50,026 bases of DNA. It comes from an uncultured Muribaculaceae bacterium (GTDB taxonomy: Bacteria; Bacteroidota; Bacteroidia; Bacteroidales; Muribaculaceae). Numbering within the stretch: position 1 is the first letter of the stretch; each line of letters opens with the position of its first letter. The position numbers and the translations under genes were made by a program. A model generated the notes under the pieces. It was not told the origin of the DNA. It saw only the letters and a program-made list of their open reading frames with translations, and did no database searches. Positions 7,390 through 14,551 of the stretch are shown piece by piece. The stretch spans positions 73,022 through 123,047 of the forward strand of contig CAJTQV010000009.1 in the NCBI GenBank assembly GCA_910578385.1, written 5' to 3'.

Positions 7390-8850
7390 TTATTTCCGGG
7401 CCGGGTCGCAGGTCAGGCCTACGCCGAGTTTCTTGAATATCTTGTGGTCAACTTCGCCGAGCATCACGGTGCTGTGTACCTGACAGCCTTGCAGTTCGGG
7501 AAGTTTTTCGAGGGCGGTCTTGCAGAGGTCGTTGTACTGGCTGAGCACGGCGAGTGCCACAAGCACCTCGTCGGTGTGTAGACGCGGGTTCTTGCCGCGC
7601 AGACAGTTGAGCTTCATGTGCTGTATCGGCTCGATGAGCTGCTGGGGAATCAGCTTGATGCCATGGTCGATTCCCGCAAGATGCTTGGTCGCGTTCAGCA
7701 ACAGAGCGGCACTCGGACCGAGCAGCTGTGTAGACTTCGCGGTGATGATTGTTCCGTCGGCAAGCTCGATTGCGGAGCAGGGTACACCGGTCTCCAAGGC
7801 GCGCGCGCGTGCGGCAGTCACCGTCTTGCGGTAGTTAACGTCAATCTTTGCCTGATTGAAGAGAAGGCGTATCTTGTTCACCTCGCTGTCGTCGGTCTCA
7901 CCCTGAGCAAGACGGTTGAGAGCCGTGAAGTAGCGGCGAATTATCTCATCTTTCGATGCATCGCAGCACGCCTCGTCATCGCTGATGCAGAAGCCAACCA
8001 TGTTCACGCCCATGTCGGTCGGTGATTTGTAGGGATTCTTGCCGTATATACCCTCGAACAGGGCGTTGAGCACCGGGAAAATCTCGATGTCGCGGTTGTA
8101 GTTGATGGCAGTCTTGCCATACGCCTCCAAGTGGAAGGGGTCGATCATGTTGACATCATTGAGGTCGGCGGTGGCAGCCTCATATGCGATGTTGACAGGA
8201 TGCTTTAGCGGAAGACTCCACACCGGGAATGTCTCGAACTTGGCGTAACCCGCCTCGATGCCGCGCTTGTGCTCGTTGTAGAGCTGGCTGAGACATACGG
8301 CCATCTTGCCGCTGCCCGGACCGGGTGCTGTGACAATCACGAGAGGACGGCTCGTCTCTACATAGTCGTTCTTGCCGAAACCATCTTCCGAGTCAATGAG
8401 CGCGACGTTGGTGGGGTAGCCCTCAATGGTGTAGTGGTAATAGGCGGTGATGCCCATGCGCTCCAGCTTCTCGCGGAACGCGTCGGCGCTGCTCTGGCCG
8501 TTGTAGTGGGTAATGACAACCGAACCCACAAGGAAGCCCCGGTTCTGGAATTCCTCGCGCAGACGGAGCACATCCATGTCGTAGGTTATGCCGAGGTCAT
8601 TGCGAACCTTGTTCTTCTCGATGTCCTTCGCGCTGATGACGATTACGATTTCCGCGCGGTCGCTGAGCTGACTGAGCATACGCAGCTTGCTGTCGGGCTC
8701 GAAGCCGGGCAGAACCCTGCTCGCGTGGTGGTCATCGAAGAGCTTGCCTCCAAGCTCAAGATACAGTTTATTACCGAAATGCGCTATGCGCTCCTTAATG
8801 TGTTCTGATTGTATCCGTAGATACTTATCGTTGTCAAATCCAATTTTCAT
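7390..8850 (-). CDS. DUF1846 (UPF0371) family protein
   Basis: A 486-residue protein starting MKIGFDNDKYL, the usual N terminus of this family. A longer frame of 12 more codons exists but would run through the predicted promoter. The family is widespread in Firmicutes and Bacteroidetes and its function is not established. Visible landmarks are VTAPGPGSGKMAVCLSQLY, a phosphate-loop-like stretch, and IVIVISAKDIEKNKVR near the N terminus. Nucleotide binding is suggested by these but not proven. It is monocistronic, convergent with the M16 gene and divergent from the small ORF at 8999. The predicted -7 box ends 5 nt before the ATG, implying a leaderless mRNA. Confidence 0.88.
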   Translation of the reverse strand: MKIGFDNDKYLRIQSEHIKERIAHFGNKLYLELGGKLFDDHHASRVLPGFEPDSKLRMLSQLSDRAEIVIVISAKDIEKNKVRNDLGITYDMDVLRLREEFQNRGFLVGSVVITHYNGQSSADAFREKLERMGITAYYHYTIEGYPTNVALIDSEDGFGKNDYVETSRPLVIVTAPGPGSGKMAVCLSQLYNEHKRGIEAGYAKFETFPVWSLPLKHPVNIAYEAATADLNDVNMIDPFHLEAYGKTAINYNRDIEIFPVLNALFEGIYGKNPYKSPTDMGVNMVGFCISDDEACCDASKDEIIRRYFTALNRLAQGETDDSEVNKIRLLFNQAKIDVNYRKTVTAARARALETGVPCSAIELADGTIITAKSTQLLGPSAALLLNATKHLAGIDHGIKLIPQQLIEPIQHMKLNCLRGKNPRLHTDEVLVALAVLSQYNDLCKTALEKLPELQGCQVHSTVMLGEVDHKIFKKLGVGLTCDPARK

Positions 8851-8855
8851 GGGCA

Positions 8856-8887
8856 CAAAATTACAAAATTCGGGGCGTTCGCGCAAA
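8856..8887 (-). promoter_or_regulatory. Predicted promoter of the DUF1846 gene, leaderless arrangement
   Basis: On the minus strand TTTG (8884-8887), 20 bases, TAATTTTG (8856-8863): a full match to the Bacteroidetes consensus. Only five bases separate the box from the ATG at 8850, so transcription should begin at or within a base or two of the start codon. Confidence 0.72.
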
Positions 8888-8998
8888 TATCACGATAAAT
8901 AATTGCCGACAGAAAACCTACGGCGGCTCGAGTGCGTTTATATTATGTAGCTCCTGCGGGAGCTGCGTGAATACTGTAAATCTTAATTATAAAAAACT

Positions 8999-9151
8999 AT
9001 GAATCACGAAGAAAACTGCCGACATCTCGGCCTTCATCTTGGCTTCAAGATTGCCAAGCTCGCACTCGACGCAGCTATCGTAGCTGCCGCATTCTGTCTT
9101 ACAAAGGAAGTACATAAGGTACACAAGGCAATCGAGAGACGGGAGAAGTAA
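8999..9151 (+). CDS. Small protein, 50 residues, function unknown
   Basis: A short open frame beginning MNHEENCRHLGLHLGFK and ending KAIERREK. The centre (about residues 17-34, IAKLALDAAIVAAAFCL) is a hydrophobic, alanine-rich helix, and both flanks are charged, with repeated basic residues (HKVHK) after it. That layout suggests a single membrane-spanning or membrane-associated small protein. An A-rich stretch just before the ATG is a typical Bacteroidales initiation region, and a strong terminator follows 20 bp after the stop. These support a real gene. A hairpin AGCTCC-TGC-GGGAGCT lies 35 bp upstream. I do not recognise a named family. Confidence 0.7.
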   Translation: MNHEENCRHLGLHLGFKIAKLALDAAIVAAAFCLTKEVHKVHKAIERREK

Positions 9152-9172
9152 AATCTTTTCTTATCAAAAGCA

Positions 9173-9208
9173 CCGGGTGATACGCAAGCGCATCACCCGG
9201 CCTTTTTT
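9173..9208 (+). terminator. Intrinsic terminator after the small protein gene
   Basis: A 9-bp stem CCGGGTGAT / ATCACCCGG with a 10-base loop, followed by CCTTTTTT. It may also serve the RSH gene that ends 46 bp further on the other strand, where the run after the stem is a weaker TGCTTTT. Confidence 0.9.
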
Positions 9209-9230
9209 ATACCAACACCCAAAGCCTAAC

Positions 9231-9257
9231 GCCTAAAATCTTACGCCTAAAACCTAA
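9231..9257. repeat. Second copy of the CCTAAAA-type repeat
   Basis: 27 bases identical to 3057-3083. It overlaps the last bases of the RSH gene's 3' end. Confidence 0.7.
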
Positions 9258-11122
9258 CAAACCCTTTTCACCTCATCCACGCCCTCGATTGCCGAGATAT
9301 GGTCGATGATGGTCTGGACTTCGCTGAAGGAATGAACGGCAAAAGATATTTTCAGTGTCACTATCGAGTCAACCGTCTCGGTGTTGATGCTGTCCATGGC
9401 GAGATGCAGCTTGTTGGAGATGCAGTCCACAAGGTCAACGAAGAGGTGATACCTGTCAACAGCCTTGATGATGATTGTAACCGGATACAGCGTGTCGTCG
9501 GGTTTGTAATCGACCGACACTATGCTGTCGCCGAACTGAGAGGCGAGTCTCACAGCGAGCGGACAGTCGCGCTTGTGGATTGTGATGGAACCGTCTGACT
9601 CGCGGAACCCGATTACCTCTTCGCCCGGCATCGGCATGCAGTGCGGGCACCGGTTGAACTCCGGTCGCGGACGCGATGCGATGTAATCTGCAATGGCTTT
9701 GCGAGCCTTGTATGTCACTGCGGCCTTCATCCAGTCGGGGTGGGGATGGCTCTCCGGGTCTGTGAATATCTCGACCACGTCGCCACGTCGCAGAGGTGCT
9801 TTGACCGATGACAGAAAGCCGTTGACGCGTGCATATTTGGCCTTCTCGCCGAGCTTCAGGTCAACCTCATATGCGAAGTCGAGAACGGTAGCCTTCTGAG
9901 GAAGGATTACTTCTTTTCCCTTCGGGGTGAAGGTCATGATGTCATCGTTGTAGAACGAAGTCACCACGCTGTCGATGAAACCGGTGCCGTTCTGAGTGTT
10001 GCGCGCTATGTCGCGCAGAATGTTCCGGAATTTCTCTATCCATCGTTTTATGCTGTCTTCCGAGCGGTCAGCCACGCATCCCAACTGTGAGTCGCGCACC
10101 ATCCTGACACTGCTGATGTGTACCTCCTGCCAGCGTCCGAAGTCGGCGAGCAACTTCACGTGGAAACTCTGGTAGCCGTTCTCTTTCGGCGAGTCTATGT
10201 AGTTGGAAATGCCACCCGGTTTCTCCTTGAAGCGGCTTGTCAGCACTGAGTAGATATGGAGGGCCATGTCTTTTTCAGACATCCCCTCCGGAGTGCGGTA
10301 CACAATCTCGGTGAAATGACGGTATTTCAAGTGGTTGAAGTCATCACCATACTTGTGCATCTTGCGCCATATGCTGTACGGGTGACGGTATTCTATCGAT
10401 ACTTCGACCGGAATCCCGGCGCGTTCGAGGGTGGCGCGTATCTCGTCGGCAAACACGCTCAGTCGTTTGCGCTGTGCTTCTTCGTCGCGGTGTATCAGCG
10501 CGGCGAGGTCTTCATACTCATGCGGGCAGCGGAACTTGAAACTCAGGTTTTCAAGTTCGGTCTTTACATTATACAGACCGAGGCGGTTGGCGAGAGGCGC
10601 ATAGAAATAGTCGGTCTCGCCGGCAATCTTCATCTGCTTGTCATCGGGCATGGATGAAAGCGTGCGCATGTTGTGCAGACGGTCGGCCAATTTGACCAGA
10701 AGAGCGCGTATGTCCGATTGAACCGAGTCGAGCATCTGCTTGAAGTTGTCAACCTGCTTCGACTCTATATATTTATCTTTTTTCTGCTTTGTGACTACCT
10801 GGACCAGATACGCTACATCGTCACCGAATCGTTCGCGTATATCGTCGATGGTGTACTTTGTATCCTCGACCACATCATGAAGGAATGCGGCAATCACGGG
10901 GTTTGTCTCCAGCATCAGTTCCTCGGCCGCGATGGTTGCCACGGCAATAGGATGGAGTATGTACGGTTCGCCAGTCTTACGTTTCTGCGGCGCGTGCGCC
11001 ATACGTGCGAACTCGAATGCCTCGCGGATGCGCTGCACGTCATCCGCCGGAACCCGCTGGGCCATCACGTCAAGGACGTGGGCTGCCTTCTCATCGATTA
11101 TTTGGTCATAGTTAGTCTGCAT
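9254..11122 (-). CDS. spoT: RelA/SpoT homologue, hydrolase-type, degenerate synthetase domain
   Basis: I take MQTNYDQIID as the start (622 residues); the 46 upstream codons do not look like RSH sequence. Domains in order are: HD hydrolase (~25-180) with R48, H57, H82-D83, E86-D87, D147 and N151 all present; synthetase fold (~215-350); TGS (~395-450); a Cys-containing linker (RCPHC); ACT (~545-622). The hydrolase side looks active. In the synthetase, Y249, S250, K254 and E333 remain, but the position of the first Arg of RxK is Glu244, the catalytic Asp of the DLxAxR motif is Tyr267, and that motif has become YRHFTE. I infer a (p)ppGpp hydrolase with little or no synthesis. A separate synthetase gene elsewhere is expected. 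The promoter lies against the ATG. Confidence 0.88.
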   Translation of the reverse strand: MQTNYDQIIDEKAAHVLDVMAQRVPADDVQRIREAFEFARMAHAPQKRKTGEPYILHPIAVATIAAEELMLETNPVIAAFLHDVVEDTKYTIDDIRERFGDDVAYLVQVVTKQKKDKYIESKQVDNFKQMLDSVQSDIRALLVKLADRLHNMRTLSSMPDDKQMKIAGETDYFYAPLANRLGLYNVKTELENLSFKFRCPHEYEDLAALIHRDEEAQRKRLSVFADEIRATLERAGIPVEVSIEYRHPYSIWRKMHKYGDDFNHLKYRHFTEIVYRTPEGMSEKDMALHIYSVLTSRFKEKPGGISNYIDSPKENGYQSFHVKLLADFGRWQEVHISSVRMVRDSQLGCVADRSEDSIKRWIEKFRNILRDIARNTQNGTGFIDSVVTSFYNDDIMTFTPKGKEVILPQKATVLDFAYEVDLKLGEKAKYARVNGFLSSVKAPLRRGDVVEIFTDPESHPHPDWMKAAVTYKARKAIADYIASRPRPEFNRCPHCMPMPGEEVIGFRESDGSITIHKRDCPLAVRLASQFGDSIVSVDYKPDDTLYPVTIIIKAVDRYHLFVDLVDCISNKLHLAMDSINTETVDSIVTLKISFAVHSFSEVQTIIDHISAIEGVDEVKRVC

Positions 11123-11127
11123 AACTG

Positions 11128-11159
11128 CAAAATTGCAGATTTTTTTCGAATCCACCAAA
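11128..11159 (-). promoter_or_regulatory. Predicted promoter of the RSH gene, leaderless arrangement
   Basis: On the minus strand TTTG (11156-11159), 20 bases, CAATTTTG (11128-11135): one mismatch to TAnnTTTG. Five bases separate the box from the ATG at 11122, the same geometry as at the DUF1846 gene. Confidence 0.55.
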
Positions 11160-11243
11160 CAAACCACCCAAAACTTTGCAAACTTTTCGCATCCCTGTAT
11201 CGGCGGTATTTGTACATCCTCGGGACAATCCTCAATGACTTTT

Positions 11244-11317
11244 TTCTTTTTTCGCAGCATGTGATTGTGGTTTCACCAAAATTTAGTAAATTTGAAAAAT
11301 CAACGCATATGGCGTTG
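11244..11317 (+). repeat. 74-bp direct repeat, left copy, carrying a promoter
   Basis: Aligns without gaps to 12376-12449 at 63 of 74 positions (offset 1132). It contains ATTG (11264-11267), 19 bases and TAAATTTG (11287-11294), a good Bacteroidetes promoter that would transcribe the DUF1016 gene. Mismatches cluster outside the promoter boxes. Confidence 0.85.
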
Positions 11318-11346
11318 TTAAATATTCATTTGGCTCATGGCCATTA

Positions 11347-12375
11347 ATGCTTGTTCATATGACTGAAGTGTCTTTGTTGGGTGAAGTCCGGATCATTATC
11401 GACTCCGCACGTGCGAATGCAGTCCGCACTGTGGATTTCTGCCGCGTGCAGATGTATTGGAAAATCGGACAGCGAATTGTTGAGGAGGAACAAAAAGGTG
11501 AGGCGCGTGCTGAATATGGTAAATTCTTACTTAAGAATCTTGCCAAGGCTCTCGAACCACTTTATGGTAGTGGTTTTTCATACAGACAGCTTAATTTCAG
11601 CCGTCAGTTTTACTTGGAATATCCAAAAGTGAACGCACTGCGTTCACAATTCAATTGGACTCAATATCGTGCTTTGATTCAGATACCTGACAAGGACAAG
11701 CGGGAGTATTATGAGCTTGAGGCGGCCAATAATAATTGGACGGCGCGAGAGCTTGAACGCCAGATTCATTCGCATCTTTACGAGAGGCTTCTGTTGAGCA
11801 ACGACAAGGAGGCAGTTTTGGCTATGGCCCGGAAAGAACGTATACCGCAGACTGCCGTTGAGATTGTCAAGGATCCTATGGTGCTGGAGTTTCTTGGCCT
11901 TGAACGTCGTGCCCACTACTATGAGAGCGATCTTGAGACTGAAATCATGAACCATTTGCAGGAGTTCATTCTTGAACTTGGGAATGGATTCACTTTCGTG
12001 GCGCGTCAGAAACGCATACTTCTTGAGGATGATGAGTTTTTCGCTGACCTTGTTTTTTACAACCGTCTTGCGAAGTGCTTCGTTATCATTGAACTTAAAA
12101 CAGGTAAAATAAGTCACAACGATCTGGGGCAGTTACAGATGTACGTCAATTATTATGACCGTTGCGAGAAACTTCCGGAAGAAAATCCTACAGTTGGTAT
12201 ACTTCTATGTGCCGAAAAGAATGACACACTTGTCAAGATGTCGCTGCCGGAAGACAACCGCACTATCGTTGCTGCCCACTATCTGGAGTATCTGCCTACC
12301 GAGGCACAGCTTGTCAGAGAGGTCGAGGCGGTAAGACGGATGGTCAATTCCAAGCCTCTTGCAGACGAGGCATAA
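11347..12375 (+). CDS. DUF1016/YhcG family PD-(D/E)XK nuclease
   Basis: A 342-residue protein with the N-terminal DUF1016 helical domain (~10-150, with MYWKIGQRIVEEE, SYRQLNFSRQFY and a WTQYRALI motif) and a C-terminal PD-(D/E)XK nuclease domain (~170-330). The nuclease core is DDEFFADLVFYN followed by CFVIIELKTGK, giving Asp and the ExK pair, then QLQMYVNYYD. The family is often found near restriction-modification or other defence genes, and phage or plasmid restriction is the usual hypothesis. No partner gene is present here. It is bounded on both sides by a promoter-bearing direct repeat, which suggests insertion as a unit between spoT and hutU. An internal start (MTEVSLL, four codons later) is equally plausible. 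Confidence 0.9.
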   Translation: MLVHMTEVSLLGEVRIIIDSARANAVRTVDFCRVQMYWKIGQRIVEEEQKGEARAEYGKFLLKNLAKALEPLYGSGFSYRQLNFSRQFYLEYPKVNALRSQFNWTQYRALIQIPDKDKREYYELEAANNNWTARELERQIHSHLYERLLLSNDKEAVLAMARKERIPQTAVEIVKDPMVLEFLGLERRAHYYESDLETEIMNHLQEFILELGNGFTFVARQKRILLEDDEFFADLVFYNRLAKCFVIIELKTGKISHNDLGQLQMYVNYYDRCEKLPEENPTVGILLCAEKNDTLVKMSLPEDNRTIVAAHYLEYLPTEAQLVREVEAVRRMVNSKPLADEA

Positions 12376-12449
12376 TTCTTTTTTCGGGGTTGGTGATTGT
12401 GGTTTCGCCAAAATTTATTAAATTTGAAAAATCAATGCAGTTCGCGTTG
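12376..12449 (+). repeat. 74-bp direct repeat, right copy, promoter of the hut operon
   Basis: Right-hand partner of 11244-11317. Its promoter elements ATTG (12396-12399) and TAAATTTG (12419-12426) point at hutU, giving a leader of about 105 nt. No obvious hut regulator site or riboswitch can be seen in the leader. Confidence 0.85.
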
Positions 12450-12539
12450 AGATTCTCTTCTCCTACGGACAGTATTTGTCCCGCTGTGCCGGGGCTTCAG
12501 TCCCGCAAATCGAAATTCAATCTTATATCTTAGATATCC

Positions 12540-14534
12540 ATGGACACAAAAATCGCACTCAACGCCGAATGGCCTGAAATGCCCAATTTCCAGGAGGGTA
12601 TCCGTCGCGCTCCAGACCGCGGCTACACCCTCAACGAACAGAAAACAATGACAGCGCTCAAGAACGCGCTCCGTTACCTCCCCGCCGAACTTCATGAGAA
12701 AGCTGCCCCGGAATTCCTTGAGGAACTCCGCACACGTGGCCGCATCTACGCCTACCGCTGGCGTCCGGAGGGTGATCTCAAGGCAAAACCCATCGACGAA
12801 TACAAGGGAAAATGCCTCGCCGGTAAGGCTTTTCAGGTTATGATTGACAATAACCTGTCGTTCGACGTCGCGCTTTATCCTTATGAACTTGTAACTTATG
12901 GCGAGACCGGTCAGGTAGCCCAGAACTGGCTCCAGTATCGTCTCATCAAGAAATATCTTGAGGAAATGACCGACGAGCAGACTCTCGTTGTAGAGTCCGG
13001 TCATCCTCTCGGTCTTTTCCCCTCACGTCCCGACGCTCCCCGCGTGATCATCACCAACGCGATGATGGTCGGCATGTTCGACAATCTTGAGGACTGGCAT
13101 GAGGCAATGCAGCTCGGCGTGGCAAACTATGGCCAGATGACCGCCGGCGGCTGGATGTATATCGGCCCGCAGGGAATCGTACACGGCACATTCAACACCA
13201 TTCTCAACGCCGGACGCATGAAGCTCGGCGTGCCCGACGACGGTGACCTCCGCGGCCATATCTTCGTTTCTTCCGGTCTCGGCGGCATGAGTGGCGCTCA
13301 GCCCAAGGCTGCAGAAATCGCCGGCGCTGCCGCAATCATTGCCGAGGTTGACGATTCGCGCATCAAGACCCGCATGGACCAGGGCTGGGTGAGCGCCAAG
13401 ACCGACAACATCGAGGAGGCTTTCCGTCTGGCCGAGGAGGCTATGGCCGAGAAACGCCCCATCTCTGTGGCTTATCTCGGAAATGTGGTTGACCTGCTTG
13501 AATATGCCGTTAAGAACGACAAGAAAATCGAACTTCTCAGCGACCAGACTTCCTGCCACGCTGTCTACGAAGGTGGTTACTGCCCCGTGGGACTCACTTT
13601 CGAGGAGCGTACCGAACTTCTCCACAAAGACCCCGCCAAGTTCCGCGAGCTGGTCGATGAATCGCTCCGCCGCCACTACGAGGCTATCAAGGCTCTCGTG
13701 GCCAAGGGAACATACTTCTTCGACTACGGCAACTCGTTCATGAAGGCAATCTACGATGCCGGAGTGAAAGAAATCTCCAAGAATGGAGTGGATGAGAAAG
13801 ATGGCTTCATCTGGCCCTCTTATGTAGAGGACATCATGGGCCCGATGCTCTTCGACTACGGTTACGGTCCATTCCGCTGGGTGTGTCTCAGCGGCAAGCA
13901 TGAGGATCTGGTCAAGACCGACCATGCCGCCATGGAGTGCATTGACCCGAACCGCCGTGGTCAGGACCGCGACAACTATAACTGGATCCGCGACGCTGAG
14001 AAGAACGCTCTCGTTGTAGGCACACAGGCGCGTATCCTTTATCAGGATGCCATGGGCCGTCTGAAAATCGCCCTCAAATTCAACGAGATGGTTCGCAACG
14101 GCGAGGTCGGCCCGATCATGCTCGGCCGTGACCACCACGACGTGAGCGGTACTGACTCACCCTTCCGCGAGACCTCGAACATCAAGGATGGTTCGAACGT
14201 GATGGCCGACATGGCAGTGCAGTGCTTCGCCGGCAACTGTGCGCGCGGCATGAGCCTTGTGGCTCTCCACAACGGTGGCGGTGTCGGTATCGGCAAGGCC
14301 ATCAACGGTGGCTTCGGAATGGTCTGCGACGGCTCCGAGCGCGTTGACGAGATTCTGAAGAAAGCCATGCTCTGGGATGTCATGGGTGGTGTGGCACGCC
14401 GCAGCTGGGCCCGCAACGAGAACGCCATGAGCACCGTCCGCGAGTGGAACGACACCCAGATGGAGAACGGCTTCTACATCACTGAGCCTAACCTGGCCGA
14501 TGAGTCTTTCCTCGCAGAAATCATTGCAAAATAA
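12540..14534 (+). CDS. hutU: Urocanate hydratase
   Basis: A 664-residue cytosolic enzyme that uses tightly bound NAD+ to convert urocanate to imidazolone propionate, step 2 of histidine degradation. The family signature is plain: GGWMYIGPQGIVHGT, SGLGGMSGAQPKAAEIAGA, and the C-terminal block with CFAGNCARGMSL and LHNGGGVGIGKAINGG. It is about 100 residues longer than the Bacillus or Pseudomonas enzyme (~555), as in other Bacteroidetes urocanases that carry extra insertions. It is the first gene of the hut operon; the next gene starts 17 bp after its stop. Confidence 0.97.
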   Translation: MDTKIALNAEWPEMPNFQEGIRRAPDRGYTLNEQKTMTALKNALRYLPAELHEKAAPEFLEELRTRGRIYAYRWRPEGDLKAKPIDEYKGKCLAGKAFQVMIDNNLSFDVALYPYELVTYGETGQVAQNWLQYRLIKKYLEEMTDEQTLVVESGHPLGLFPSRPDAPRVIITNAMMVGMFDNLEDWHEAMQLGVANYGQMTAGGWMYIGPQGIVHGTFNTILNAGRMKLGVPDDGDLRGHIFVSSGLGGMSGAQPKAAEIAGAAAIIAEVDDSRIKTRMDQGWVSAKTDNIEEAFRLAEEAMAEKRPISVAYLGNVVDLLEYAVKNDKKIELLSDQTSCHAVYEGGYCPVGLTFEERTELLHKDPAKFRELVDESLRRHYEAIKALVAKGTYFFDYGNSFMKAIYDAGVKEISKNGVDEKDGFIWPSYVEDIMGPMLFDYGYGPFRWVCLSGKHEDLVKTDHAAMECIDPNRRGQDRDNYNWIRDAEKNALVVGTQARILYQDAMGRLKIALKFNEMVRNGEVGPIMLGRDHHDVSGTDSPFRETSNIKDGSNVMADMAVQCFAGNCARGMSLVALHNGGGVGIGKAINGGFGMVCDGSERVDEILKKAMLWDVMGGVARRSWARNENAMSTVREWNDTQMENGFYITEPNLADESFLAEIIAK

Positions 14535-14551
14535 CCTTTATCTAATCATAC

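Noticed and set aside
8851..8886. 12-codon upstream extension of the DUF1846 protein
   Set aside because: It covers the consensus promoter, and family members begin at the MKIGFD position.
11123..11260. 46-residue N-terminal extension of the RSH protein
   Set aside because: No RSH similarity; it contains the promoter and Lys-rich runs.
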